From: JAIBBG01 sp031417525
Lineage (GTDB): Bacteria > Bacteroidota > Bacteroidia > Flavobacteriales_D > Sanyastnellaceae
Assembly: GCA_031417525.1 (NCBI GenBank)
Contig: JANOVT010000332.1
Coordinates: 1-64,000, forward strand
Direction: 5' to 3'
Length of the DNA stretch: 64,000 bases
Shown: positions 35,249 to 44,372 of the stretch, one piece after another
Layout: the number at the start of each line of letters is the position of its first letter
Position numbering within the stretch: the first letter of the stretch is position 1
The notes under the pieces: generated by a model
What the model saw: the letters and a program-made list of their open reading frames with translations, nothing else
Database searches by the model: none
What the model was told of the DNA's origin: nothing
Translations under genes and position numbers: made by a program

Positions 35249-36619
35249 TTACTCGTTAAAGTCTTCAGCTGCAACATTCTTTCCGCGACCGAGATAGCTC
35301 ATCACACAACGGAAACCGATGTATGATTTTGCAGTATCCTGATATTCGTAAGAGCGCGTGCCCGTCTGAATAAAATACCCGATGTCTTTCCAGGATCCAC
35401 CGCGTATTACTTTACGTTTCATGCTTGGAGGATCATCCACTTGTGCGCGGTATTGATACTCCGGACTCATATCATGAGTGAATTCGTATACAGATTCGTC
35501 GTATGCTGTGTTTGTCCATTCTGCCACGTTACCTGACATACACCATAAACCGTAATCGTTCGCAGAATAAGATTCGATTGGCACAGTATAACAACCATTG
35601 TCTTCAACATAGTCACCTCTCATAGGCTTGAAGTTTGCCAGCGGACATCCCAGATTGTTACGGATGTAAGGACCTCCCCAAGGATATGGCGCCAATTCCA
35701 GTCCGCCACGTGAAGCATACTCCCATTCTGCCTCAGAAGGAAGGCGAAAGCGCTGCACGAAAGTGTTTCCATTAGCATGATAAGCTTCATTAAGTATCTG
35801 AGTTCTCCATGCACAGAAAGCCTGAGCCTGACCCCATGTCACTCCGACTACAGGATAATCGTCATAAGCCGGATGCCAGAAATAATTTTCTGTCAAGGGC
35901 TCATTGAAACCATAGGTGAAATCATGCACCCAACACAACGTGTCAGGGTAGACATTAATTTGTTCTTCGATAATGAATTGAGCTCTATCGCTATGGCCAC
36001 GAATCGAATGAAGCTGGTTCAAAGAGTTGAGTTCACCGTATTCTTCATCCTTTCCGGCCTTCACAGATGCACTGTTGTAGTCAATCCACCAATATCGATA
36101 TTTCAATTTGCGCGTATCAACCTCCAGGCGGTCATAGAATTTATCTTGGCCCTGCAGAAAGTATTCATTGAAGATGTTTTCAAAAACATCCTCATTTTCC
36201 ATATCTATCGGCTCCTCCCAGTTTAGGACATAACCTTTATTGACAAATACTTCCCAGTCACGACCATCTTCACGATCTTCCAGCTTATAGCCTTCAACAT
36301 CTGCATTTGCCAGGAAGTCGCGCATGAGCGAGTCACGCACGTAGTCAACGAACTGACGATATTCGTTGTTGGAAATTTCCGTTTGGTCAATGTAGAACGC
36401 TGGGATAGTAACAGTTTTCGATTTGTTGTTGAGTGCATATGGAACGTCTTCATCACTTGGGCCCATAGTATAGGACCCAAAATGGATGTAATTCATTCCA
36501 TAGGGGTTCATCTGTTCCCATTCCACACGAGGATAGGAACCGACGAGTTCACCGTCTGGTACCATGGTACAACTGGCGAATGCAACAGAAACGATTAAAT
36601 ACAGAAACGACTTTTTCAT
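35249..36619 (-). CDS. gldK: Gliding motility / type IX secretion lipoprotein GldK
   Basis: A 456-residue outer-membrane lipoprotein of the GldK/PorK family. The lipobox is VAFASC with Cys16. The rest is a formylglycine-generating-enzyme-like (sulfatase-modifying factor) fold: MGPSDEDVPYALNNKSKTVTIPAFYIDQTEISNNEY at the N-terminal part, then YPVVGVTWGQAQAFCAWRT, FRLPSEAEWEYASRGG and VIRGGSWKDIGYFIQTGTR. In this subfamily the fold serves as a structural ring component with GldN. It is the first gld gene after the PorP-like gene, and the 142-base gap from PorP contains no terminator, so both may be in one transcript. Confidence 0.95.
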   Translation of the reverse strand: MKKSFLYLIVSVAFASCTMVPDGELVGSYPRVEWEQMNPYGMNYIHFGSYTMGPSDEDVPYALNNKSKTVTIPAFYIDQTEISNNEYRQFVDYVRDSLMRDFLANADVEGYKLEDREDGRDWEVFVNKGYVLNWEEPIDMENEDVFENIFNEYFLQGQDKFYDRLEVDTRKLKYRYWWIDYNSASVKAGKDEEYGELNSLNQLHSIRGHSDRAQFIIEEQINVYPDTLCWVHDFTYGFNEPLTENYFWHPAYDDYPVVGVTWGQAQAFCAWRTQILNEAYHANGNTFVQRFRLPSEAEWEYASRGGLELAPYPWGGPYIRNNLGCPLANFKPMRGDYVEDNGCYTVPIESYSANDYGLWCMSGNVAEWTNTAYDESVYEFTHDMSPEYQYRAQVDDPPSMKRKVIRGGSWKDIGYFIQTGTRSYEYQDTAKSYIGFRCVMSYLGRGKNVAAEDFNE

Positions 36620-36761
36620 GATTTCCTTCTTTTAGTAAACAATCTACACTTGGTCTTCGGTTAGGGTTGGTTATTACTAAAAATTTGTTTTCTCTTAATA
36701 CACAAAGCAGGTTAGGAAATAAACATAAACGAAACTATAACTAAAGAGGTTACAAAATATT

Positions 36762-37712
36762 TTACAGGAACCTCGGATTACTGTGTCGGGCACGAATTGG
36801 AATTTCGCTAAATCCAATACAATAGGTCAAAAAGATCTCGTGTGATCCAGCCGAATAGTCTTTGATGTCAGAAGTTGTTACATCATAAGAATATCCGATT
36901 TTAAGACCATGCTCAGCTCTGCCAGTCAGGGTTTCAATTGGTGAGAACATTGTCTGGAAACCTACATAAGGCGAGATCGCATCTTGTGGACGGAAAGAAA
37001 CACCAGCCCACAGCATTTTGTTCCATAAGACGTCCGCATTTAAATCAAACTGAGTTGCTGCAAAATCAGACTTCACCAATACGTTTGGTCGCAATGCAAA
37101 ATCACTACCCATCGGAAATTGGTATCCACCCATGAAATAATAATGACGTGCCACTTTGATGTTCAACTGTTTCAAATCCGCAGAATTCAAGTGAGTAGAT
37201 GATAGACCTACATAGTACTTATTCTTTTGGTAAAGTGTAAGTCCGAGCCCTATGTCACTAACGCTCTGAGAGGTTTCTGAAGAAGGAATCGTTGGATCAC
37301 CGGCATCAATAAAAACCCAGTTTGAACCGAGTTTACTTTGTACCATGCCGATAGATAAACCAGCCGAAAAGAAATTTCCATTGCCAATAGAAGCATGATA
37401 AGCTCCAGCCACTCGGAAAATCGTATTGGTTTGTTGACCCAAAACTTCTGTGTAGAATGTAGCACCGCCGCCAATATTCTTCTGCGGACCGAATGCACCT
37501 TGATAATTTACAAGATATGTTTTTGGATCATGGTCAAGACCATCCCACTGATCTCTGTGGAATATAGAAAGACAATGAGTGCCTTCTGTTCCAACCACTG
37601 CAGGGTTGAAAGATTGACGATCAAATTGCCACTGCGTATACTGAGGATCCTGTTGCGCAATCGTGACTAGAGTAAGAGTAGCTAAAGCAAAAGATAGTAG
37701 AAACTTCTTCAT
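36762..37712 (-). CDS. PorP/SprF family type IX secretion outer-membrane protein
   Basis: A 316-residue protein starting with the signal peptide MKKFLLSFALATLTLVTIAQ; this start (37712) is preferred over the longer frame because the extension is unrelated and the promoter lies within it. The mature protein begins QDPQYTQWQFDRQSFNPAVVGTEGT, the hallmark of the PorP/SprF family, and continues as an outer-membrane beta-barrel (GGATFYTEVLGQQTN, YYFMGGYQFPM, LKIGYSYDVTTSDIKDYSAGSHEIFLTY). PorP-like proteins act with the T9SS, mostly in attaching particular cargo at the surface. It lies directly upstream of gldK. Confidence 0.93.
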   Translation of the reverse strand: MKKFLLSFALATLTLVTIAQQDPQYTQWQFDRQSFNPAVVGTEGTHCLSIFHRDQWDGLDHDPKTYLVNYQGAFGPQKNIGGGATFYTEVLGQQTNTIFRVAGAYHASIGNGNFFSAGLSIGMVQSKLGSNWVFIDAGDPTIPSSETSQSVSDIGLGLTLYQKNKYYVGLSSTHLNSADLKQLNIKVARHYYFMGGYQFPMGSDFALRPNVLVKSDFAATQFDLNADVLWNKMLWAGVSFRPQDAISPYVGFQTMFSPIETLTGRAEHGLKIGYSYDVTTSDIKDYSAGSHEIFLTYCIGFSEIPIRARHSNPRFL

Positions 37713-37768
37713 ACACTGATGGTGGTTGTTAAGCTGTTTTTGGTTTCGCTGACGATTTTGGAAAGTGG

Positions 37769-37798
37769 CTAAAGTAGATGTTTTTTCCACAGTACAAA
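37769..37798 (-). promoter_or_regulatory. Probable promoter of the PorP-gldKLMN cluster
   Basis: On the minus strand TTTG at 37798-37795 and TACTTTAG at 37776-37769 (one mismatch to TAnnTTTG) are separated by 18 bases, about 57 bases upstream of the PorP start. Confidence 0.5.
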
Positions 37799-37876
37799 AA
37801 AAATTTCGACAAGAGGCTTGGATGGGCAACAAAATCCCCATCCTATTCGACTGTTTTTCAAACCGCTAATGGCCTG

Positions 37877-39043
37877 TCAGACTAATTTTTGATATGTCTT
37901 CCACCAGCGGTCTGGCATCTCCTCATTGGTTGCCTGCTGGTATTCTTCGTATGTACACGGCACCAGATGGTGCCGCTCATACTTGTTTTCCTGTCCGGTT
38001 GGATAAGGAACATCCATCCACCAGCGGTCACTTTTATCACTTTTATAGAAAACCAACTCATGACCATCATTCAAAAGAGGAACGATGTATTTGAAATATT
38101 CCGAGTAATCACCGACAGGATAGTCTTTCTTGCGTTGAGCAAAACCTTCCACAAAACACCAGATCATTTGTGCTGCAAGATGCGCAGTCTGTCCATCCCG
38201 ATCACATTCTGGATTATACTCATAGATACCAAATGAAGAAAGTTTGTCGCTCATACCGGCGTATCGACAGAGCTGCGCTGCCTGATCACCATAAAATCCG
38301 TTAGGTCCGGCATAAGCACAACCGGGAGCTTCACTTTGACGTATCGATGCGATGTCGATAGAAAGAATATCTGCATTGCGGATGATGGGTTCTGTGCGCT
38401 GAAGAAAAGGCTGCATATCACCTAATCGGTGTGCATCGAAATACATATTCGACATCAGTTGAAGCAACTCCGGTTCTACCAAATATCTCTGATGACCGAT
38501 GTTGGAATAGTTAAAGAGATAATTTGGTTTGTGCAGAATGATTTTATTGAGATAACTTTTAGAAGTCAGCTCATTCTCGTCTCGTCCGAAATCCAGACGA
38601 TAGTCGATGGTAACAACATTCACAGTTTGTTCCATGTGTTGATAGGCCAGGTAGTTGGCATAAGTAAGATCCTGCGATCCACCAATGATGACTGGAACAA
38701 TATTTTTTTTCAAAAGCAACTGACACGTTTCGTTCAATGCATAGTATGTATCATTGATTTCATTGCCGGCGTCGATGTTTCCCAGATCGATGATTTCGAC
38801 TTTATCGTCTGAGACAAAAAGTTGGTACAAGTATTTGCGGATGACATCAGGACCGTTTGATGTTGCACTATTCAGCAAAGCACTGCGACCTTCATTGACA
38901 CCGATGATAGCAATTCTTTTTCCTTCGAGTTCTTCCAGATCGCCGGTGAAAAATTGAACGTGGTGAAATAGTTGAGATGAATGAATTTCTTCAGGCAACA
39001 AATTCCTAAAGTCGCTCGATTTGAAAAAAACTGAAATGTCCAT
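37877..39043 (-). CDS. Ureohydrolase-fold protein with degraded metal site (formimidoylglutamase-like)
   Basis: A 388-residue member of the arginase/agmatinase/formimidoylglutamase superfamily by overall pattern: IIGGSQDLTYANYLAY near 120, VVTIDYRLDFG near 148 and ILSIDIASIRQSEAPG near 226. Active enzymes bind two Mn ions with GG-D-H, D-A-H-x-D and S-x-D-x-D-x-x-D-P. Here the first His is Gln, the DAHxD His is Arg, and the second Asp of SxDxD is Ala. Three of the ligands are therefore missing and enzymatic hydrolysis is unlikely. An extra C-terminal part (about 330-388) is rich in Trp and Tyr. It lies between topA and the PorP-gld genes, the position in which such proteins are often found in this phylum, so a structural or regulatory role is possible. 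Confidence 0.85.
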   Translation of the reverse strand: MDISVFFKSSDFRNLLPEEIHSSQLFHHVQFFTGDLEELEGKRIAIIGVNEGRSALLNSATSNGPDVIRKYLYQLFVSDDKVEIIDLGNIDAGNEINDTYYALNETCQLLLKKNIVPVIIGGSQDLTYANYLAYQHMEQTVNVVTIDYRLDFGRDENELTSKSYLNKIILHKPNYLFNYSNIGHQRYLVEPELLQLMSNMYFDAHRLGDMQPFLQRTEPIIRNADILSIDIASIRQSEAPGCAYAGPNGFYGDQAAQLCRYAGMSDKLSSFGIYEYNPECDRDGQTAHLAAQMIWCFVEGFAQRKKDYPVGDYSEYFKYIVPLLNDGHELVFYKSDKSDRWWMDVPYPTGQENKYERHHLVPCTYEEYQQATNEEMPDRWWKTYQKLV

Positions 39044-39251
39044 GATGGCGAATTTCAGATTTGCCGATCATATTTTTAAAGAGATAGAAGAGAGTTGTTG
39101 AAAGGGGAATGTTGATTGCTGGCTGGGAGGCACTATCCCTTGCAAAGACGTTAAGGATTTGAGATCGAAAAAGTTGTCAGAAAGAGAATGAGAACGGGAA
39201 TGAGGAATTTTGAAATCGAAGTTCTGAGCTACACTCTCCTCATTCTCGCTA

Positions 39252-39470
39252 TCATTTTGATTTTGATTCAAGATCATACTGTTCTTGAGTGAGCATTCTG
39301 CCGTCTGGCATGGCGTAATACAATCGATGATTTATGCTGTAAATATTCGGAAGACCATATTTCCAATTTTCAAGTTGAGCTTCTCGGGCCGCCTTTTTCA
39401 TAATGCGAAGCATTCTGGCCGCAAACTCATAGGACTGTATTAATTTACTCTCACGTTCACTCATGATCAA
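39252..39470 (-). CDS. Small protein overlapping zeta-type kinase gene
   Basis: A 72-residue protein with no family I recognise. The N-terminal half is helical and basic (SYEFAARMLRIMKKAAREAQLE), the C-terminal half contains INHRLYYAMPDGRMLTQEQYDLE. Its start overlaps the end of the upstream kinase gene by 14 bases, so translation is probably coupled. A second in-frame start lies two codons on (MSERES). Position suggests a partner, possibly an antitoxin, of the kinase; this is inference. Confidence 0.68.
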   Translation of the reverse strand: MIMSERESKLIQSYEFAARMLRIMKKAAREAQLENWKYGLPNIYSINHRLYYAMPDGRMLTQEQYDLESKSK

Positions 39471-40026
39471 CCAACTTTATAAATTCGTTATACAAATCTA
39501 AATCAAAAACCTGAATGCTGTCAATGATAGAATGCGCCACCTGGATCGGCTCATGTGAGGTATTATTGATTAGAGTCCAGTTGTCCGACATGTCTTTATA
39601 AAGCTTCCAGAAATTTAAATGACTTCGTTGAAATCTTCGAAGTACATCTTCTACCGGAACATTGTGCCCTCCTTTTACCACGCGCTGCTCAATTCGTTTC
39701 AAATGCTGTTGCGCATTTTCTAGATAGACAAAAAACAATCGGATCGAATATCCGTCATCAATAAATTTTCTTATTTCCTTGACAAGTGTCCTACCAGACA
39801 AGGTTGATTCCAGAATGAGGGAATTTCCGGCCTGCCGGTGTTGCTGCAATTCACAAATGAATATCCTTCCAGCTGTGATCTGGGCGATTTTATCATTTTT
39901 GTCAGAAAGCCCCTTTCGTATTTCATCCGAATTCAAAAAAGGATAATTGAACTCCGTGAGGAATGCACTGGCAAAAGTTGATTTGCCACTTCCATTTGGA
40001 CCACCAACAATGATGAGTTCTTTCAT
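39457..40026 (-). CDS. Zeta-toxin-like P-loop kinase
   Basis: A 189-residue P-loop protein. The Walker A is IIVGGPNGSGKSTFAS (residues 5-20), followed by FLNSDEIRKGL (Asp acting as likely base), NSLILESTLSGRTL and FFVYLENAQQHLKRIEQRVVKGGHNVP. This order matches the zeta toxin / UDP-GlcNAc kinase-like family, where the phosphorylation target is UDP-N-acetylglucosamine in the canonical toxin. Family members in Bacteroidota also include non-toxin kinases, so the target is not certain. It lies between topA (25 bases upstream) and the overlapping 72-residue gene. It may be co-transcribed with topA because no terminator is seen between them. Confidence 0.85.
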   Translation of the reverse strand: MKELIIVGGPNGSGKSTFASAFLTEFNYPFLNSDEIRKGLSDKNDKIAQITAGRIFICELQQHRQAGNSLILESTLSGRTLVKEIRKFIDDGYSIRLFFVYLENAQQHLKRIEQRVVKGGHNVPVEDVLRRFQRSHLNFWKLYKDMSDNWTLINNTSHEPIQVAHSIIDSIQVFDLDLYNEFIKLVDHE

Positions 40027-40051
40027 TTCAAGTGAAAGACTTTATAACCTA

Positions 40052-42469
40052 TTACTTCTTCCCTGCGCTCTTCTTTTTCGCGGGAGCTCTCTTCTTCGCC
40101 GGAGCTTTTTTAGCAGGAGCTTTTTTCGCTGAAGCCTTTTTGGCTGCAGCTTTTGCAAGCGCTGCTTTTTTCTTCGGTGAAGGATTGGCGTCTTGTTCTT
40201 CAATCGCAGCAAGTACATCCGAAATAGTGATTGTTTTCGGATCAGCGCCTTTGGGCAACTTGTAATTTTCTTTTTCCTTCTTGATGTAAGGACCAAAACG
40301 CCCCTGAATCACTTGAATATCCGGATGGCTGTCAAACTTCTGAAGCAGGGCTGCATTCACACCGGCAATTTTATCTTCAATCAATTTAGTCGCACGTTCA
40401 ATTTCAATGGTGAATGGATCATCGCCTTCTTTCGGACGAAGACTCACGAACATGCTTCCCCATTTCACAAACGGACCGAATCTTCCGAGAGCGGCCGTTA
40501 CAGACTGACCCTGATATTCACCGACCAGACGAGGAAGATCGAAAAGTTTCATCGCTTCTTCCAGTGTGATATTTCCGATGCTTTGTCCCGCGCGCAGTGA
40601 GGCGAATTTTTTCTCTTCATCTTCACTTCCGCCCAATTGAACCACCGGACCAAAACGCGCAATACGAGCGATCACTGGCTTACCTGACTTGGGATCAATA
40701 CCCAATTCACGCTCTCCGGATTGACGCTGTGCATTTTCCAAAGTCTCCAATACATTCTGATGAAAAGGATGATAAAACTTTTTCATCATGTCCTGCCATT
40801 GCAGTTTGCCCTCGGCAATTTCATCGAATTCCTCTTCCACATTTGCTGTGAAAGCATAATCAAGAATGACCGGAAATTGATCTACCAAAAAATCATTCAC
40901 CACAATTCCGATATCTGTTGGGAAGAGTTTGTTCTTCTCTGCTCCGGTAAATTCAGATTTCGTTTCAGCGGTGATATTCGGGGTGCGCAAAGTGATCACT
41001 TCGTATTTCCTTTCCACTCCATCCTTATCTTTTTTCTCGATGTACTCGCGATTCTGAATCGTCGAAATAGTTGGAGCATAAGTAGAAGGTCGGCCGATAC
41101 CAAGTTCTTCCAATCGCTTTACCAAAGCAGCTTCCGAATAACGTGTCGGCTTTTGGGTAAAACTTTGTGTGGCAATCATTTCAGCCAGTTTCAATTTCTG
41201 ACCAACGGTCAGAGGCGGCAACATGCCACTTCCACCCTCTTCGTTTTCTTCATCATCCGAACTTTCGATATAGACTTTCAAAAACCCATCGAATTTGATC
41301 ACTTCACCTTTAGCGAGCAGCACATCACTCATTGTGCTGATGCCCACTGTGGCAGTTGTTTTTTCGAGTTCAGCATCCGCCATTTGGGAAGCGATGGTTC
41401 TTTTCCAGATCAACTCATACAGACGTTGTTCATCTCTTTCACCATCTACTTGTGAAACAGCAATATCTGTCGGGCGGATTGCTTCGTGAGCTTCCTGAGC
41501 GCCTTTGCTTTTATTTGTGAACTGGCGTGTTTTGCTGTAGTGTGCACCAAAACTATTTGTGATCGCTTGTTTCGCGGAGTCGAGTGCAAAATCAGAGAGA
41601 TTCACACTGTCTGTTCTCATGTAAGTGATCTTTCCACTTTCGTACAATCGCTGCGCAACAACCATCGTTTTAGAAACGCTGAAACCCAATTTTCGTGATG
41701 CTTCCTGTTGAAGGGTTGAAGTTGTGAATGGCGCTGCCGGTGTTCGTTTGGCAGGCTTTGTTTCTATGTTGGTGATGCTAAATTCAGCACCATTTGCTTT
41801 GGACAAAAATTCATTTGCCTCGGCAGATTCTTTGAGTTTTCTGTTGAGGTCTGCTTTTAAAATGGCAGAACCCAGATCAAAATTTCCACGCACATTATAA
41901 TAAGAGGAGGCGAGGAATTTTTCAATTTCGCGTTCACGTTCGACGATAATTCTCACTGCCACGCTTTGAACACGACCGGCAGAAAGACCACCTTTTACTT
42001 TTTTCCATAAAACCGGAGAAAGTTCAAAACCTACCAACCTGTCGAGTACACGACGCGCCTGCTGAGCGTTGACCAGATCGATATCGATGGTCCGTGGATG
42101 ATCAATCGCAGCCTGGATGGCCTTTTTGGTAATCTCGTGAAAAACGATTCGTTTGGTGTCTTTGATGGAAAGACCGAGAGCTTCCGCAAGGTGCCATGAG
42201 ATGGCTTCTCCCTCGCGGTCCTCATCCGTTGCGAGCCAAACGTGTTCCGCTTTTGCTGCCAGCTTTTTCAGTTCGTTGATGACGTCCTGTTTGTCGGCCG
42301 ACACTTCATACACTGGAACAAAACCCTTTTCGATATTGATGGCGACATCACTTTTCGGCAGATCTCTCACGTGTCCATAACTGCTTTTCACGATAAAATC
42401 CTTCCCAAGGTATCCTTCGATGGTTTTTGCTTTTGCCGGTGACTCGACGATGACTAAATTCTTACTCAT
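40052..42469 (-). CDS. topA: DNA topoisomerase I
   Basis: An 805-residue type IA topoisomerase that relaxes negative supercoils. The Toprim domain opens MSKNLVIVESPAKAKTIEGYLG and includes WLATDEDREGEAISWHL with the acidic metal site. The catalytic Tyr is in ITYMRTDSVNLS at about residue 285. The central region carries EAIRPTDI and GRPSTYAPTISTIQ. The C-terminus has repeat-type topoisomerase C modules (FGPFVKWG, GRFGPYIKKE) in place of Cys4 zinc fingers, and a last 45 residues of Lys/Ala/Pro repeats (KKAPAKKAPAKKR) like histone H1 tails, common in this phylum. Starting ATG at 42469. Confidence 0.96.
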   Translation of the reverse strand: MSKNLVIVESPAKAKTIEGYLGKDFIVKSSYGHVRDLPKSDVAINIEKGFVPVYEVSADKQDVINELKKLAAKAEHVWLATDEDREGEAISWHLAEALGLSIKDTKRIVFHEITKKAIQAAIDHPRTIDIDLVNAQQARRVLDRLVGFELSPVLWKKVKGGLSAGRVQSVAVRIIVEREREIEKFLASSYYNVRGNFDLGSAILKADLNRKLKESAEANEFLSKANGAEFSITNIETKPAKRTPAAPFTTSTLQQEASRKLGFSVSKTMVVAQRLYESGKITYMRTDSVNLSDFALDSAKQAITNSFGAHYSKTRQFTNKSKGAQEAHEAIRPTDIAVSQVDGERDEQRLYELIWKRTIASQMADAELEKTTATVGISTMSDVLLAKGEVIKFDGFLKVYIESSDDEENEEGGSGMLPPLTVGQKLKLAEMIATQSFTQKPTRYSEAALVKRLEELGIGRPSTYAPTISTIQNREYIEKKDKDGVERKYEVITLRTPNITAETKSEFTGAEKNKLFPTDIGIVVNDFLVDQFPVILDYAFTANVEEEFDEIAEGKLQWQDMMKKFYHPFHQNVLETLENAQRQSGERELGIDPKSGKPVIARIARFGPVVQLGGSEDEEKKFASLRAGQSIGNITLEEAMKLFDLPRLVGEYQGQSVTAALGRFGPFVKWGSMFVSLRPKEGDDPFTIEIERATKLIEDKIAGVNAALLQKFDSHPDIQVIQGRFGPYIKKEKENYKLPKGADPKTITISDVLAAIEEQDANPSPKKKAALAKAAAKKASAKKAPAKKAPAKKRAPAKKKSAGKK

Positions 42470-42784
42470 TCCTGGTTTTACGTATTTCGATTGTACCGCC
42501 TTTTCTAAATAAAAAAGCGATCAATCAGCTATTAATCTGAACGCCGAAAGTAATCTTTTGGTTCTATTGGCGCTTCCTGATTTAAAAGCGGCAAATGTAT
42601 GGGGTGAAAAAATTAATCTTCCAAATACCAGTTTTAGCAAGTATCACAATGACCGAAAATGAGAATCCAGATCACAAACTAAATCTGCAATTTGTTGTCG
42701 GATGGTGTAATTTAGTGTCTTCAAAAGCTTGAGATATGTTTTGCTTAATAATTCCTCTGACATTAAAAATAAGCTCGCATAAAT
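42470..42784. other. Divergent intergenic region topA / T9SS cargo gene
   Basis: Three hundred and fifteen bases. Apart from the leftward topA promoter at 42592-42625 I see nothing distinct; a 92-residue minus frame crossing into the cargo gene is not credible. Confidence 0.55.
42592..42625 (-). promoter_or_regulatory. Bacteroidota-type promoter for topA
   Basis: On the minus strand TTTG at 42625-42622 and TACATTTG at 42599-42592 with a 22-base spacer, 122 bases upstream of the topA start. Confidence 0.6.
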
Positions 42785-44284
42785 ATGAAACAATACATCA
42801 TCACAGCAAGTTTGATATTGTTTCTTCATTCCTTGGCGAGTAGTCAGAACTGGCGATTGTTTACTAATCAAAAACTCAATTTTCAAAAGAATTTCAGTGG
42901 CCAAATCAATGAACAAATTCAAATTGATTCTATTTCCGTTTTAGGAGGTGATTCGATCTTTCACTTCAACAGGATATTTGTTGAATCAGGAATTTCATTT
43001 CCTGAAATATCATGTTGCAATGATTGTTATGGTGTGAATGGTCAGCCTGGTTTTCTCGGTTTGGACTATACAAAGCTTGGAGACGGCAATTCAAAACTGC
43101 ATTTTTCTGGTTATGATTTATTTCTTGTAACCAATATGGAACCAGGAATTTCCTTTGAATACAATTCAATGACACAAGATTCCGCAAGAGTGGATTCGGT
43201 TGGGTTTGAATCGTTTCTAGGCCTGGAGGATTCGGTCAAATATATTTCGACTGATAATTTTGATTCTTTTGCTATCACAAAATCTCATGGCTTACTTCGC
43301 TGTCAATTAGGGTGGAATGTATACAGTCTATTTGGAATCCAGGGAACCGATATTGGTGAATCACTTCCGGTTTTCAATGATTTTTTTGGCTATTTACCCG
43401 GCGACAGTTTGCAATACAGGTTTACATCATCTTATTTTGATCCCAATGGAGTTTCGAACTATTGTGGACATTTGAGAATTGTTATTGATTCTGTTAACCA
43501 GATCGCGGACCAAAGGCATCTTCATTGCCATTCCAACTACATTAATTCATACAACGAGCAATTTGGACCAACACACTATGGCGAAATGGTTTTCTCCGAT
43601 TCAATCATTGACTTGTTTGACAATGCCTATCCGGGTATGCTTTTTCCTGCCGGATTCACAACAGGAATAGTCACACAAATTTTCATTGACTACGGTGAAG
43701 AAGATCCCTTATTTCTAAACCTCCATTCTCTTATGCGGCCAATCAGGGAGGACAATGGAACGTATAATTATGAATTCGCCGCGGACATTTATTCTGCCAC
43801 TGATAACTCGGTCAACCAATTTGGATATATACAATCTGACATCATCCCATCTGCTTTTTACAGTTGTTCATACAATCAATGCGCGGCTAACGAACTAATG
43901 TCAAATGCATTTCAACTTACTCAGAACTTTGGTTTCACCTATCAGGAATTTTACATTTTCGAACATGGAGGTACGCGTGAGCTCGTTGCTTGCAGGAAAG
44001 GTGAACACCATTTTGGAGATTTCTCGGTATTTGATTGCTCATTGGGCGTTGAAGATATGTTGCTGACTTTTCAAGTTTATCCCAATCCATCAGATGAATA
44101 TGTAAAAATTCACGGTCTTCAAAAAATTAATCTTCAGATTCAATTATTAGATGTGACGGGCAATTGCATCAGGCAATTCAAAAATTCAGATACCAATCTT
44201 GAAATAGATACAAGCGACCTTTCATCAGGACTATACTTTATTACAATCCCAGGTTATCAGGCAAAACGCCTCATCAAGAACTGA
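42785..44284 (+). CDS. Secreted protein with T9SS sorting domain
   Basis: A 499-residue protein that begins with a signal peptide (MKQYIITASLILFLHSLASS). Residues about 25-410 show no domain I recognise; CCNDCYG near 78 is a short Cys cluster. The final 80 residues form a type A T9SS sorting domain (VYPNPSDEYVKIHG, QLLDVTGNCIRQF, DLSSGLYFITIPG, ending KRLIKN). It should be exported across both membranes and anchored at or released from the surface. The gene stands alone between topA and the miaB cluster. Confidence 0.85.
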   Translation: MKQYIITASLILFLHSLASSQNWRLFTNQKLNFQKNFSGQINEQIQIDSISVLGGDSIFHFNRIFVESGISFPEISCCNDCYGVNGQPGFLGLDYTKLGDGNSKLHFSGYDLFLVTNMEPGISFEYNSMTQDSARVDSVGFESFLGLEDSVKYISTDNFDSFAITKSHGLLRCQLGWNVYSLFGIQGTDIGESLPVFNDFFGYLPGDSLQYRFTSSYFDPNGVSNYCGHLRIVIDSVNQIADQRHLHCHSNYINSYNEQFGPTHYGEMVFSDSIIDLFDNAYPGMLFPAGFTTGIVTQIFIDYGEEDPLFLNLHSLMRPIREDNGTYNYEFAADIYSATDNSVNQFGYIQSDIIPSAFYSCSYNQCAANELMSNAFQLTQNFGFTYQEFYIFEHGGTRELVACRKGEHHFGDFSVFDCSLGVEDMLLTFQVYPNPSDEYVKIHGLQKINLQIQLLDVTGNCIRQFKNSDTNLEIDTSDLSSGLYFITIPGYQAKRLIKN

Positions 44285-44372
44285 CAATTTATCTGCCTTT
44301 CAGTAATTTCCAATTGATCGTCCGTAAATTCGCGCCTCCAGTAATTATTCATTTTCAAAACAGCCAAACACT

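Noticed and set aside
39068..39277. A 69-codon minus frame after the small gene
   Set aside because: It overlaps the end of the 72-residue gene in another frame and is Ser/Gln-rich without domain features.
40721..41455. A 244-residue open frame on the plus strand
   Set aside because: It lies entirely antisense to topA, has no recognisable domain and its composition follows the topA codons.
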